This document shows, piece after piece, positions 1 to 14,752 of a stretch of DNA of 64,000 nucleotides. The stretch spans positions 782,001 through 846,000 of the forward strand of contig NZ_CP115165.1 in assembly GCF_028622095.1 (NCBI RefSeq). Direction: 5' to 3'. Below the pieces are notes generated by a model. That model made no database searches and was not told the DNA's origin. It saw only the letters and a list, made by a program, of their open reading frames with translations. The position numbers and the translations under genes are program-made. This DNA is from Deinococcus aquaticus. Its GTDB lineage: Bacteria; Deinococcota; Deinococci; Deinococcales; Deinococcaceae. How positions within the stretch are numbered: position 1 is the first letter of the stretch; the number at the start of each line of letters is the position of its first letter.

Positions 1-379
<379 letters not shown>

Positions 380-449
380 GAGGCACAGTCTACAGAAAGC
401 GCGTGAACGGGGGCACAGAGGACCCTCAAGGAGTGGACGCGCCCCCCTG

Positions 450-514
450 TACGGATTCCGTCTCGCTCTGCTCGGATTGAACGGCTTTTACAGACCATTC
501 AACCCGGGTCCATC
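450..514 (-). repeat. Short copy of the stop-codon-abutting hairpin repeat
   Basis: Read on the minus strand, this starts three bases after the TAA of the phosphoesterase gene with GGACCCGG. It continues as an imperfect hairpin (GTTGAATGG and CCGTTCAAT arms around CTGTAAAAG) and ends in CGGAATCCGTA. It matches the first hairpin and the right end of the full copies at 23405 and 48467 but lacks the second hairpin, so it looks like an internally deleted member. No T-run follows, so it is not a typical intrinsic terminator. Confidence 0.75.
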
Positions 515-1249
515 TTACTCGCCGGTGCGGGCGCGGCGTTTCTGGTACGCGCCGGTCAGGAGTTCCGCGACGTACTCGCGCGTGAACGGCATGTCGCTGG
601 CCTCGGCGGCGCTGATTTCCTCGTCGCGGTCGTAGGTGAGGCGCACGAAGGTCGCGGTGTGGTTGGGGCTGTGCGGGTCGAATTCCAGGATCAGGTAGCA
701 CGGCAGCGTGGAGTCCAGCGGGTTGCCCACGCTGCCGCAGTTGATCAGCGGGCGGCCTTCCACGTCCAGCAGCAGGGCCTCGTGCATGTCGGCGTATACC
801 AGCGCGTCGGCGTGCTGGGTCAGGCCGTGCTGCGCGTTGGGCGCGAACGCCTCGAGCTGGTCATGCAGGCTGCTGTGCGGGTACAGGCGGTGAAACAGGC
901 CGCGGCTGCTGGCATGCACGAAGCGCCACCACGCGCCCCCGAACTGCTCCTCGATCCCGTAGGGCAGTTCGCCCAGGTACGTGAGTTGCGCGGGCGTCAG
1001 GCGGCTGCGCGGCCAGAGGTCCTGGGGGCGGTGGGTGGCTCCGGCCACGCGGGCGTCCCAGTTGCCCTGAATGACGCGCGTGGCGTGCGCCTGCGCCCAG
1101 TCGAGCACTTCGCGGGGGCGGGGGCCCTTGCCGACCAGGTCGCCCAGAATCCAGATGTCGGTCAGACCGCGCCGCTGAAGGTCTGCGTGAACCGCGAGCG
1201 TGGCCGCCAGATTGGCGTGCAGGTCCGCGAGAATGGCGAGGCGAATCAT
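515..1249 (-). CDS. Calcineurin-like metallophosphoesterase family protein
   Basis: A 244-residue metal-dependent phosphoesterase, probably acting on a small phospho-substrate in the cytosol. Metal-binding motifs appear in family order: DLHAN near residue 9, GDLVGKG near 35, GNWD near 65 (GNHD in most relatives), an HAS motif near the middle, and a GSVGNP element late in the protein. That order fits the compact Metallophos_2 subgroup. The ATG at 1249 was chosen over in-frame codons upstream because MIRLAILADLHAN begins the fold directly and a TACACT box lies 7 nt before it. It is monocistronic and followed by a hairpin repeat. Substrate cannot be inferred. Confidence 0.88.
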   Translation of the reverse strand: MIRLAILADLHANLAATLAVHADLQRRGLTDIWILGDLVGKGPRPREVLDWAQAHATRVIQGNWDARVAGATHRPQDLWPRSRLTPAQLTYLGELPYGIEEQFGGAWWRFVHASSRGLFHRLYPHSSLHDQLEAFAPNAQHGLTQHADALVYADMHEALLLDVEGRPLINCGSVGNPLDSTLPCYLILEFDPHSPNHTATFVRLTYDRDEEISAAEASDMPFTREYVAELLTGAYQKRRARTGE

Positions 1250-1322
1250 AATCCGGAGTGTAGCCCACCCCCCCGCGCCGCCCGGACGCACCCGCCACGG
1301 CCACCTTCACCTGACAGGCCGG

Positions 1323-1634
1323 TCAGCTGGGCAGCGTGGGCGTCAGGGCGCGGACCATGGCCCAGGTGATCAGGGCCGCCGTGACCAGCCCGGTCAGCAC
1401 GAACCACGCCGGCGCGCCGCCCCGGCCGCCCGGCACGCGGGCCGCGCCAGCGTGATTCGCGGCGCCCCACGCGATCCGCAGGTTCACGAGGGCCAGGACC
1501 AGCAGCGCGGCGTCCAGCGCGTCCACCCATCCGCTGCCCACTGCCAGCGGGTACGACAGCAGGGGCGTCAGGCCGACCAGCACCAGCGCGATCAACAGTT
1601 GCAGCGCGTAAGGAGGCACGCTGCCAGTATGCAC
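1323..1634 (-). CDS. Small hypothetical membrane protein
   Basis: About 103 residues, with three hydrophobic stretches likely to cross the membrane: ALQLLIALVLVGLTPLLSY, a segment around ALLVLALVNLRIAW, and WFVLTGLVTAALITWAMV. No family is recognised. The start is uncertain: GTG at 1634 gives the longest form and GTG at 1619 removes five residues. Neither has a convincing ribosome binding site. It lies 44 bp downstream of the flavin reductase on the same strand and may be co-transcribed with it. Third-position GC bias supports real coding. Confidence 0.6.
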   Translation of the reverse strand: MHTGSVPPYALQLLIALVLVGLTPLLSYPLAVGSGWVDALDAALLVLALVNLRIAWGAANHAGAARVPGGRGGAPAWFVLTGLVTAALITWAMVRALTPTLPS

Positions 1635-1678
1635 GGCACGCGCGGCCCAGTCTGCACGGCCCGTGCGGGCGCGGAAAC

Positions 1679-2167
1679 TTACCCCAGCTCGTGGTACTGC
1701 CCGCGGAAGTACACCAGCGGGTCGTCGTCGGTGTAGCGGCTGTACTCCACGAAGCCCATGAACAGCGTGTGATCGCCCGCCGTGATGACCTGCTCCTTGC
1801 GGCACACCAGTTGCGCGATGCTGCCGCCGATCAGGGGCAGGCCCTCGTGCTCGAACCACGGCACGCGCTCCTCGGGGCCGGGCTTCCCGGCAAAGTGGTC
1901 ACTCAGGTGCCGCTGCGTGGCCGACAGGACGTTCACGCCGAAATGCGTGACCGACTCGCCGGACAGCAGTTCATGCATCTGCGCGCGGGTATCCACGCTG
2001 ACCAGAATCAGCGGCGGGGTCAGGCTGACCGACACGAACGCGCTGGCGGTCATGCCCCGGCGCGTCTGGCCGTCCGTGGCGGTGATAACCGTGACGCCGC
2101 TCGCGAAGCGGCCCAGGGTCTGACGGAATTCCGTGGCGTTCAGTCCGGCGGAGGGGGTGTCACTCAT
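1679..2167 (-). CDS. Flavin reductase domain (FMN-binding) protein
   Basis: A 162-residue protein of the flavin reductase-like FMN-binding split-barrel family. Such proteins supply reduced flavin to a partner monooxygenase or act as stand-alone flavoproteins. Diagnostic features are FRQTLGRFASGVTVITA at residues 10-26, the TASAFVSVSLTPPLILVSV flavin-binding strand-turn, FGVNVLSATQRHLSDHFAG, and the closing HTLFMGFVEYSRY...PLVYFRGQYHELG. Length is typical. The ATG at 2167 follows a TACACT box by 6 nt, as in a leaderless gene. No monooxygenase lies next to it, so the electron acceptor is unknown. Confidence 0.9.
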   Translation of the reverse strand: MSDTPSAGLNATEFRQTLGRFASGVTVITATDGQTRRGMTASAFVSVSLTPPLILVSVDTRAQMHELLSGESVTHFGVNVLSATQRHLSDHFAGKPGPEERVPWFEHEGLPLIGGSIAQLVCRKEQVITAGDHTLFMGFVEYSRYTDDDPLVYFRGQYHELG

Positions 2168-2240
2168 GCGGCGAGTGTACCCGCCCCGCCGCCCCCCCGA
2201 AGCCAGGTACAGCACCTGCCGGGTCCAGCCCCCGGGGTCT

Positions 2241-3929
<1,689 letters not shown>

Positions 3930-4055
3930 AGTCGTTCCCGGCAGGCTAGCGCACCCGCCCACCGGGCACATGAACACCCGCGCTCACTCGCGCAGCCGGG
4001 CAGGCCGGTCGCGTGTTACGCTCGACTGGCACCACAACCAACCGGAGGAAACACC

Positions 4056-4526
4056 ATGAACAGACTTGCCCTGCTGGCCCTCGTCGGTACCATCGCCCTC
4101 GCCTCCTGCAACATGAACAAGGCTCCAGATGTCACTGGCACGACGAAAAGCGTGGCCTTCACCGCTCAGTTGAACAGCACGGCCGGGTCCGGTTACACGG
4201 GCGCCGCCGGCACCGCGAAATTCGTTGACCTGACGGGCGGCGACCGCCGCACCACGCTGACCGCTACCGGACTGAAACCCGGCGTGAACTACATCGCGCA
4301 CTTCCATGCACGCGGCGCAGCGGCACCGGCCAGCACGGGCGACTGCGCCTCGGGAGGAGCCGTTGTGGGCGGGATGATCGGCGGGGACACCCTGTTCACC
4401 GCCGCCGCCGACGGCACCCTGACCATCAAGGGCTTCCAGAGCACGGCCGACCTGAGTAGCGCCGCATACATCAACATTCACGAGAAGGCCGCCGCGTCGG
4501 TTATTCCGCTCTGCGCCGACATCTGA
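4056..4526 (+). CDS. SodC-like (Cu/Zn superoxide dismutase fold) lipoprotein
   Basis: A 156-residue lipoprotein: MNRLALLALVGTIALASC ends in a lipobox with Cys18 as the probable lipidated residue. The mature part resembles a Cu/Zn superoxide dismutase-type beta barrel, with NYIAHFHARG (a His-x-His pair), a Cys-containing loop STGDCASGG, repeated Gly-rich turns, and late YINIHEKA before a terminal Cys. Several canonical metal ligands are not evident, so a redox-inactive or copper-binding role is possible and SOD activity is not claimed. The start has a GGAGG box at 4044-4048. It is convergent with dnaX across a shared hairpin. Confidence 0.72.
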   Translation: MNRLALLALVGTIALASCNMNKAPDVTGTTKSVAFTAQLNSTAGSGYTGAAGTAKFVDLTGGDRRTTLTATGLKPGVNYIAHFHARGAAAPASTGDCASGGAVVGGMIGGDTLFTAAADGTLTIKGFQSTADLSSAAYINIHEKAAASVIPLCADI

Positions 4527-4544
4527 TCCGGATTCCCTGAGCAG

Positions 4545-4574
4545 CAGGCCGCCCCGTTCAGCGTGGGCGGCCTG
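4545..4574. terminator. Hairpin terminator between convergent genes
   Basis: CAGGCCGCCC (4545-4554) pairs with GGGCGGCCTG (4565-4574) across a 10-nt loop. It sits between the convergent lipoprotein gene and dnaX and could serve both strands. Neither side has a strong T-run. Confidence 0.65.
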
Positions 4575-4597
4575 TCTGCGTCTGGTGTGGGCGGAGG

Positions 4598-7018
<2,421 letters not shown>

Positions 7019-7202
7019 GGGCGCCCTCCGGCGGCGCGGAGGCGAGGCCCGAACGCTGAACCACACGGCCTGACGCCGCTCAACCCGACCCCACCACTGC
7101 ACACACGCCGCTTCACCTCAGCATTCTAGAGCCCAGGCGGGAAGCGGCGCAGTGAGACAGGGAACATGGGGGTCGGGGCAGGCACCCTGGAAACGCCCGC
7201 TG

Positions 7203-7358
7203 TCAGGTGGCCGACAGGGGTTCCTGCGGTGAGCGTTGCAGGGCCGCCCTGAATTCAGCGAATTCCTCGCGGGTGACGGGCGGCACTTCCAGCGCATTCA
7301 TGTGACGGACGATCAGGTAGACGAGGCAAAGCAGAACGACGCACGCAGTCAGCAACAC
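7203..7358 (-). CDS. Small single-pass membrane protein, 51 aa
   Basis: A GTG start at 7358 gives a 51-residue protein: a hydrophobic segment (LLTACVVLLCLVYLIV) from residue 2, then a short hydrophilic tail with VTREEFAEFRAALQR. An AGGAGG box (minus strand, 7364-7369) sits 5 nt before this GTG, which decides against the longer in-frame ATG at 7406. No homologous family is recognised. It lies upstream of dnaX on the same strand, about 185 bp away. A small membrane-associated regulator is possible; nothing in the sequence states its role. Confidence 0.62.
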   Translation of the reverse strand: MLLTACVVLLCLVYLIVRHMNALEVPPVTREEFAEFRAALQRSPQEPLSAT

Positions 7359-7406
7359 AGAGACCTCCTGTCTCAAGTCAATTAAGGTTGGATCAGGAAT
7401 ATACAT

Positions 7407-7721
7407 GGAAATCAGCTTAAGATCGTGTAGGTCGTCTCATAACATGTGACAACAGTGAGAAAGTTCCCATTTCCGCCTTCCTCCCCACCGCACTGCTGGG
7501 CCGGACGGTGGCGTGCCGGTACGGAAGCCGCAGAAGCCCCCGCCACGCACGGTGCTCATGGACTGGCCGACCGGAATTCGTCCCACAGGCGGCGTCCCAG
7601 ACAGACAGAAGGTGTCGCCTGGCAGGCGACACCTTCTGTCTGTTTCATGTTGTCTTTTTGTCGTTCCGTTGCCTGCCCTCAGGCCGGGCTCTGCTTTCCA
7701 TCACCCATCACCTGTCAACCA
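7407..7721. other. Intergenic region with orphan hairpin
   Basis: This 315-bp gap lies between the 51-aa gene and the malic enzyme gene, both on the minus strand. It is AT-richer at its left end (7370-7480), contains the strong plus-strand hairpin at 7602-7642, and ends in a CATCACC/TCAACCATCAACC repeat tract (7696-7727) similar to ones at 27889 and 40691. No convincing coding frame is seen on either strand. Confidence 0.6.
7602..7642 (+). terminator. 19-bp perfect-stem intrinsic terminator with no annotated upstream gene
   Basis: CAGACAGAAGGTGTCGCCT (7602-7620) pairs perfectly with 7624-7642 around a GGC loop and is followed on the plus strand by TTTCATGTTGTCTTTTT. The T-rich side shows it terminates a plus-strand transcript, yet both flanking genes are on the minus strand. 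A short RNA from about 7400-7600 is a possible source. Confidence 0.75.
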
Positions 7722-9455
7722 TCAACCCTGCCGCAGTGGGAGGTAACGCGGTTGCCACGCGCGGTCGCGGATCACGGCTTCCAGTTCGTCGCGGGTCATG
7801 TTGCGGATGCGGCGCTCGGCGCACACGCCGTCCCGGATGCTCTGCAGGGCGACGTTCACGGCCACCTGGATGCTCAGTTCGCGCAGTTCGCTGATGGGCG
7901 GGTACACGCGCTCGCCGTACGCCTGCGTGAACTCGGCGAGGGTGCGGGCGGCTTCCATGACCATGTTGTCCGTGATTTCACGGGCGCGGCTGGCGACGGC
8001 TCCGAAGCCCAGTCCGGGGAAGATGAAGGCGTTGTTGCCCTGCCCGACCGGGTAGCGTTTCCCTTCGTACTCCACGTCGGGGAACGGGCTGCCGGACGCG
8101 ATGATCGCGCCGCCGCGCGTCCAGTGGATCAGGTCGGCGGGGCGCGCCTCGACGTGGCTGCTGGGGTTGCTCAGCGGGAACACGATGGGCCGGGGCGTGA
8201 AGTCCAGCATGGCCTGCACGCTCTCCTGCCGGAACAGGCCGGGCACGCCCGTGAAGCCCAGTAGCGCGGTGGCGCGGGCGTTCACGATCACGTCGTGCAT
8301 GCTGGGGTACTCGCCGTCGAACACCCAGCCGCTCAGGTCTTCCGGGCGGCGCGCGAAGCTCAGCTGCTGGTCTTCCAGGTCCGGCTGGCCGTGCATCAGC
8401 AGGCCGTAGCGGTCCACGACGAACACGCGGGCGTTCGCGTCCTCAGCGCTCAGCCCGTCGGCCTGAAGGCCGTGGCGGATGGCCATGGCCACGCCGATCC
8501 CGGCGGCCCCCGCGCCCACCACCACGAACACCTGTTCGCTCAGGCGTTCGCCCTTGAGGCGCGCGGCGCTGATCAGCCCGGCCAGCGCCATGGCGCCCGT
8601 GCCCTGAATGTCGTCGTTGAAGCTGGGCACCACGCGGCGGTAGCGTTCCAGCACCCGGAACGCCGTGCCCCGGCTGAAATCCTCCCACTGGATGATCGCT
8701 TTCGGGTAGCGGGCCGTGACGGCCTCCACGAAGGTATCCAGGAACTCGTCGTAGGCCTCGCCGGTCAGGCGGCGGTGGTGCACGCCCAGGTACAGCGGAT
8801 CGTCGATCAGGTCCTGACGGTTGGTGCCGACGTCCAGCTCGACCGGCAGGGTCTTGTCCGGCCCGACGCCCCCGGCGGCCGTGTACAGCGACAGTTTCCC
8901 GATGCTGATCGCCATGCCCCCGAAGCCCTGATCCCCGATGCCCAGGATGGCGCTGCTGTCGGTGGCGACGATCATGCGCACGTCGTTCACGGTGACGTTC
9001 TCCAGCATGTCCTCCACGCGGTCGATGTCGCCCGTGCTGACCGTGAACCCGCGCGGGTAACGGTAGTTGCTGGAGTAGTGACGGACCGCCTCGCCCACCG
9101 TGGGCGTGTAGATGATGGGCAGCATCTCCTCAAGGTGATCTTCCAGGATCGCGTAGAACAGCACCTCGTTGCGGTCCTGCAGGGCGCGCAGGTATTCGTG
9201 CTTTTCCAGGTCGGAACTGCACTTGAGGTAGCGCAGGTACGTGCGTTCCTTCTGCTCCTCGAAGGTGCTGGTGTGCGGCGGCACGAGGCCCTCGAGGCCC
9301 AGTTCCCGGCGTTCCTCGGGCGTGAAGGCCGTGGTCTTGTTCAGCAGCGGATTCTGCAGCAGCGCCAGTCCCGACACGTGCACGTCGATGAAGCGCTGTC
9401 CCTGAGGGTCGCGTTTCACGTCGTAGTACCGGGAGACAGGAAGATTTTTCGGCAT
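7722..9455 (-). CDS. maeA: NAD-dependent malic enzyme
   Basis: A 577-residue malic enzyme, oxidatively decarboxylating malate to pyruvate with NAD(P)H production; the length matches the large MaeA/SfcA class. The malic N-domain shows [25 protein letters not shown] and the catalytic Tyr region. [25 protein letters not shown] carries the metal and malate site, [17 protein letters not shown] follows, and DDIQGTGAM leads into the NAD-binding [27 protein letters not shown] and [14 protein letters not shown] close the C-terminal domain. The ATG at 9455 directly begins [13 protein letters not shown]. Cofactor preference is inferred from length and family only. Confidence 0.96.
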   Translation of the reverse strand: MPKNLPVSRYYDVKRDPQGQRFIDVHVSGLALLQNPLLNKTTAFTPEERRELGLEGLVPPHTSTFEEQKERTYLRYLKCSSDLEKHEYLRALQDRNEVLFYAILEDHLEEMLPIIYTPTVGEAVRHYSSNYRYPRGFTVSTGDIDRVEDMLENVTVNDVRMIVATDSSAILGIGDQGFGGMAISIGKLSLYTAAGGVGPDKTLPVELDVGTNRQDLIDDPLYLGVHHRRLTGEAYDEFLDTFVEAVTARYPKAIIQWEDFSRGTAFRVLERYRRVVPSFNDDIQGTGAMALAGLISAARLKGERLSEQVFVVVGAGAAGIGVAMAIRHGLQADGLSAEDANARVFVVDRYGLLMHGQPDLEDQQLSFARRPEDLSGWVFDGEYPSMHDVIVNARATALLGFTGVPGLFRQESVQAMLDFTPRPIVFPLSNPSSHVEARPADLIHWTRGGAIIASGSPFPDVEYEGKRYPVGQGNNAFIFPGLGFGAVASRAREITDNMVMEAARTLAEFTQAYGERVYPPISELRELSIQVAVNVALQSIRDGVCAERRIRNMTRDELEAVIRDRAWQPRYLPLRQG

Positions 9456-9600
9456 GACGCTCCAGCATAGCCGCCGGCCGTTGTACCCGGTCCAGGCACG
9501 CCACGCACACAATGCACGCAGCCGCCCAGACAGGCACGCAGCTCTGTTCAGCCCGTGAACAGAAAGGGGCAGCGGGGCGCGGTTCGCGGGGGGCGGTGGG

Positions 9601-10026
9601 TCACGGCGTCCCGGTATGCTCCGCCCAGCGTTGCCGGAGGGTGTCGAAATTCGCGTCGATGCGCGCCTGCGGCAGCACCATCTGCGTGGTCGTGCCGTGC
9701 CCGATCTGGTCACCGAGTTCGTTCACGGCGACCATGCGGGCGGTCACGCGCCGCCCCTCCTGCCGCTCGAAGGTGGCCGTCACGGTGACGCGCATGCCGG
9801 GCAGGGCGCTGGCCGTGTGCGTCACGTCCACCTGCGTGCCGATACCGCCCTCGCCCTCTTCCAGGAACGGCAGGATGATCTTGCGGCCCGCCTCCTCGAA
9901 GTGCCGGGCCATCCAGTACGTGGCGTACACCGGGTGCAGTCGGCCCAGTTCCCCGAAGTTCACGGTCATCTCGTCGGTCACGGTCACGCTCAGCGTCTGC
10001 GTGAATTCCTCTGGAATGGCTTGCAT
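9601..10026 (-). CDS. Hotdog-fold thioesterase (FlK-like)
   Basis: A 141-residue protein resembling hotdog thioesterases of the fluoroacetyl-CoA thioesterase-like group, which hydrolyse acyl-CoA esters. The N-terminal [58 protein letters not shown] pattern holds a probable active-site region, followed by the [39 protein letters not shown] strands. A TAGCCT box 7 nt before the ATG at 10026 suggests a leaderless message. It sits back to back with the YihY-like gene; physiological substrate unknown. Confidence 0.85.
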   Translation of the reverse strand: MQAIPEEFTQTLSVTVTDEMTVNFGELGRLHPVYATYWMARHFEEAGRKIILPFLEEGEGGIGTQVDVTHTASALPGMRVTVTATFERQEGRRVTARMVAVNELGDQIGHGTTTQMVLPQARIDANFDTLRQRWAEHTGTP

Positions 10027-10162
10027 GCCCAGCAGGCTAGTACGGACCGGGCCTGTCCTGCCGGGGCCGGGCAGCCGGGCGAGCGGTCAACGGTCCCTTA
10101 ATCCGCTCTGGCGCACAGCTCACCGGGGCGGCACGTACACTGCCGGTCATGAAGGACCGCCC

Positions 10163-11323
10163 GTGACCCTCAAGCCCGCCGATCTGTTCACGCTGCTGCG
10201 CGACGCCTTCCTGGCGTTCGGGCAGGACAAGGCCCCCCGGCTGGCGGCGGCCATCGCGTACTACGCCATGTTCAGCCTGGCGCCGCTGCTGCTGCTGGCC
10301 GTGCTGGTCGCCGGGCAGTTCCTGAGCAGCGGCACGGTCCTGGACGACCTGTTCGGCCCGGCCGGGATCGTGGCGCAGAACCTGGGCGTGGAAGCGGCGG
10401 ACTTCCTGCGCGGCCTGATCGACACGGACGCCCTGCAAAAAGGCAGCGTGATCGCCACCATCGCCGCGTTCGTGACGCTGTTCATGGGCGCCACCGGGCT
10501 GTTCGTGCAGCTTCAGGACGCCCTGAACTCCATGTGGGGCGCGGACCCCGGCCCGCCGCAGGGGTTCCTGAACGTCCTGTGGACCCGCGTGAAATCGTTC
10601 CTGATGATCCTGGCCATCGGGGTGCTGCTGATCGCGTTCCTGGGCGTGAACACGTACCTGTCGGTCATCGCGCAGCGTCTGGGCGACACCATCGGCGCCG
10701 GGGCGTTCTTCGTGCGGGCCGGGACGGCGCTGCTGTCCGTGCTGTTCCTGGCGCCGGTGTTCGCCGGGATCTACAAACTGCTGCCCGACGTGAAACTGGA
10801 GTGGCGGGAAGTGTGGGTGGGGGGCTTTTTCACGTCCACACTGTTCACGCTGGGGCAACTGGGCATCGGCCTGTACCTGGGGCAGGCCGCGCCGGGCAGC
10901 GCGTTCGGGGCGGCCGCCACGCTGATCGTGCTGCTGCTGTGGATCTACTACTCGGCCATGATCTTCTTCTTCGGGGCGGAGGTCACGTGGGTGTACTCGC
11001 AGCGCTTCGGCACGCACGCGGGCGGCGCGGCGAACACCGCCAAGAAGGAAGCCCTGGCCGCCCAGGGAGCCGAGATCGACCCGACCGAAAGCCAGCAGGA
11101 ACGGGAATCGAAACGGCAGGCGCGGCGCCCGGTCCGTGACAGCCGGGGCCGGGTGCTGGGCGTGCCGGTACCGCGCGTGCTGCCCAGGGTGCCGCGCCGC
11201 GAGGAAGGCCGCGTGCTGCCCACCGTCCGCGCCGCCGTGTGGAACGCCGTGACCGCCGTGCTGGCTGTGCCCGCCGTGATCGTGCTGCGCGTGCTGGGCA
11301 TCACGGGCGGCCGGCGCAGGTAG
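10163..11323 (+). CDS. YihY/BrkB-family inner membrane protein
   Basis: A 386-residue multi-pass membrane protein. The N-terminal [28 protein letters not shown] is the YihY/virulence factor BrkB signature, followed by [27 protein letters not shown] and five further hydrophobic segments to about residue 285. A charged C-terminal extension of about 100 residues ([30 protein letters not shown]) probably lies in the cytosol. The GTG at 10163 is the only start that keeps the signature in frame. The leaderless-type TACACT box (10136-10141) instead points to ATG 10149, a five-codon frame whose TGA overlaps this GTG, suggesting translational coupling. Function of the family is unsettled. Confidence 0.9.
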   Translation: MTLKPADLFTLLRDAFLAFGQDKAPRLAAAIAYYAMFSLAPLLLLAVLVAGQFLSSGTVLDDLFGPAGIVAQNLGVEAADFLRGLIDTDALQKGSVIATIAAFVTLFMGATGLFVQLQDALNSMWGADPGPPQGFLNVLWTRVKSFLMILAIGVLLIAFLGVNTYLSVIAQRLGDTIGAGAFFVRAGTALLSVLFLAPVFAGIYKLLPDVKLEWREVWVGGFFTSTLFTLGQLGIGLYLGQAAPGSAFGAAATLIVLLLWIYYSAMIFFFGAEVTWVYSQRFGTHAGGAANTAKKEALAAQGAEIDPTESQQERESKRQARRPVRDSRGRVLGVPVPRVLPRVPRREEGRVLPTVRAAVWNAVTAVLAVPAVIVLRVLGITGGRRR

Positions 11324-11338
11324 TTCCCTGGACGGCCG

Positions 11339-12052
11339 TCAGTCCAGCGTGACGGGGTACGGCAGCGTGCCCTCGTAGATGGCGCGGCCCACGATGGCTC
11401 CCTCGATGCCCTCGTCCTGAAGCAGGCGCACGTCGTCCGTGTTGGCCACGCCGCCGCCCACGATCAGGGTGTGGGCCCACAGGCCGCGCACCTGCCGCAT
11501 CAGGTCGCGGTCCAGGCCGCGCAGGGTGCCGTCGCGGGTCACGTCCGTGAAGATCAGGGTCTCTAGGCCCGCATCGGCCAGGGCGGGGGTCAGGTCGCCG
11601 ACCATCACGCCGCTGCCCTGCGCCCAGCCGTGCGTGGCGACCTCCAGGCCGCGCGCGTCCAGGCTCACGACCACCCGCTGGGAGCCGTGCTCGGCGATCA
11701 GGTCGGTCACCATGGCGGGGTCCTTCACGGCGGCCGTGCCGATCACGACGCGCTGCACGCCCAGGCGCAGCAGTTCCCCGGCGGCCTCGCGGCTGCGGAT
11801 CCCGCCGCCCACCTCGACCGCCACGCCCAGTTCGGCGGTGATCTGCGCGATCACGGCGCGGTTCTCGCCGCGTCCGGTGGCGGCGTCCAGGTCAACCAGA
11901 TGCACCAGGGACGCGCCCAGGCTCACCCAGTGGCGCGCGGCGTCAAGCGGCGAGTCGAAGTACACGGTCTCGCGGTCCGGGTCACCCTCGAACAGGCGGA
12001 CGGCGCGGCCGGACTGGATGTCCACGCAGGGAATGATCAGCGGCAAACTCAT
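11339..12052 (-). CDS. hisA: 1-(5-phosphoribosyl)-5-[(5-phosphoribosylamino)methylideneamino]imidazole-4-carboxamide isomerase
   Basis: A 237-residue TIM barrel catalysing the fourth step of histidine synthesis (ProFAR to PRFAR). Diagnostic strands are [20 protein letters not shown] (catalytic Asp at the start), [55 protein letters not shown] (second catalytic Asp) and [13 protein letters not shown]. The V-D-I start favours HisA over HisF. The ATG at 12052 follows TATCCT by 7 nt. It is isolated from hisC (16.3 kb), so his genes are scattered. It is convergent with the YihY-like gene with only 15 bp between stops. Confidence 0.95.
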   Translation of the reverse strand: MSLPLIIPCVDIQSGRAVRLFEGDPDRETVYFDSPLDAARHWVSLGASLVHLVDLDAATGRGENRAVIAQITAELGVAVEVGGGIRSREAAGELLRLGVQRVVIGTAAVKDPAMVTDLIAEHGSQRVVVSLDARGLEVATHGWAQGSGVMVGDLTPALADAGLETLIFTDVTRDGTLRGLDRDLMRQVRGLWAHTLIVGGGVANTDDVRLLQDEGIEGAIVGRAIYEGTLPYPVTLD

Positions 12053-12122
12053 GCGCCACAGGATACGGGCCGCAGGCGGCGGCCGGGTCACGCGGGAGGC
12101 TGCGGGAAGCTACACTGCCCCC

Positions 12123-13271
<1,149 letters not shown>

Positions 13272-13298
13272 CCCGCCGCGCGGACCTTCCCGAAATTC

Positions 13299-13547
13299 TC
13301 AGAGGCCGCCGCCCTGCCACAGCAGCAGGAGTGCCAGTCCGGCCGCCACCGGCAGCGCCAACCACAGCCAGCGGCCGGGTAGGCGCCACACGGCGGCGAT
13401 CAGGGCGGCCGCCAGGGTCAGGCCGCCTGCCTGCGCGGCCAGCAGCGCCCGGCGCGGCACGCTGAACGCGTAGGCGCTCATGTACAGCCCCAGCAGGGCG
13501 CACGCGGCGATCAGGATTGACAGCAGCAGTCTGGCGGGAAGACCCAT
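13299..13547 (-). CDS. Small three-helix membrane protein, 82 aa
   Basis: An 82-residue hydrophobic protein with three probable membrane segments: LLLSILIAACALLGLYMSAY, ALLAAQAGGLTLAAALIAAVW, and WLWLALPVAAGLALLLLW. No family recognised. The ATG at 13547 is 5 nt downstream of TACGCT, the leaderless-type box seen elsewhere in this window. It is convergent with the glycosyltransferase and follows the tRNA-Leu terminator. Composition and hydrophobic pattern make a real gene likely. Confidence 0.68.
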   Translation of the reverse strand: MGLPARLLLSILIAACALLGLYMSAYAFSVPRRALLAAQAGGLTLAAALIAAVWRLPGRWLWLALPVAAGLALLLLWQGGGL

Positions 13548-13587
13548 GTGCAAGCGTACCGCGCAGGAATACCGGAGGCCGGAATGC

Positions 13588-13620
13588 AACAAGAAAGCCC
13601 CGGCATTGCTGCTGGGGCCT
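13588..13620 (-). terminator. Intrinsic terminator of tRNA-Leu
   Basis: On the minus strand, GCCCC and GGGGC arms about 12 nt apart are followed by TTTCTTGTT, only 7 nt after the tRNA CCA end. Confidence 0.7.
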
Positions 13621-13626
13621 TCCTTG

Positions 13627-13712
<86 letters not shown>

Positions 13713-13760
13713 CACCTTTGGTAATCTCGCCCGCGCTCGGGCGCGTTTCAGGGCTCGCTT

Positions 13761-13789
13761 ACTTTATAGGCGAGTGCCAGAACTGTCAA
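13761..13789 (-). promoter_or_regulatory. tRNA-Leu promoter
   Basis: On the minus strand TTGACA (13784-13789) and TAAAGT (13761-13766) are separated by 17 nt, a near-consensus housekeeping promoter about 50 nt upstream of the tRNA 5' end. Confidence 0.8.
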
Positions 13790-13855
13790 CCCCCACCCCG
13801 GAAATGAACGGGCCGCGCCGGGTTACCCTCTCCCGGCGCGGCCCAGGGCAGGGGT

Positions 13856-14662
<807 letters not shown>

Positions 14663-14752
14663 GGCCGGCATTCTCTCATCCGCAGGTGAGGAGTGCGCCG
14701 CGCCTGGCACCGGCCCACCACGTCCTGACCTTCGGCCTGTACGATCCGGAGG

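Noticed and set aside
7602..7642. Hairpin as terminator of the malic enzyme gene
   Set aside because: The T-run is on the plus-strand side; read from the malic enzyme direction no T-run follows the stem.
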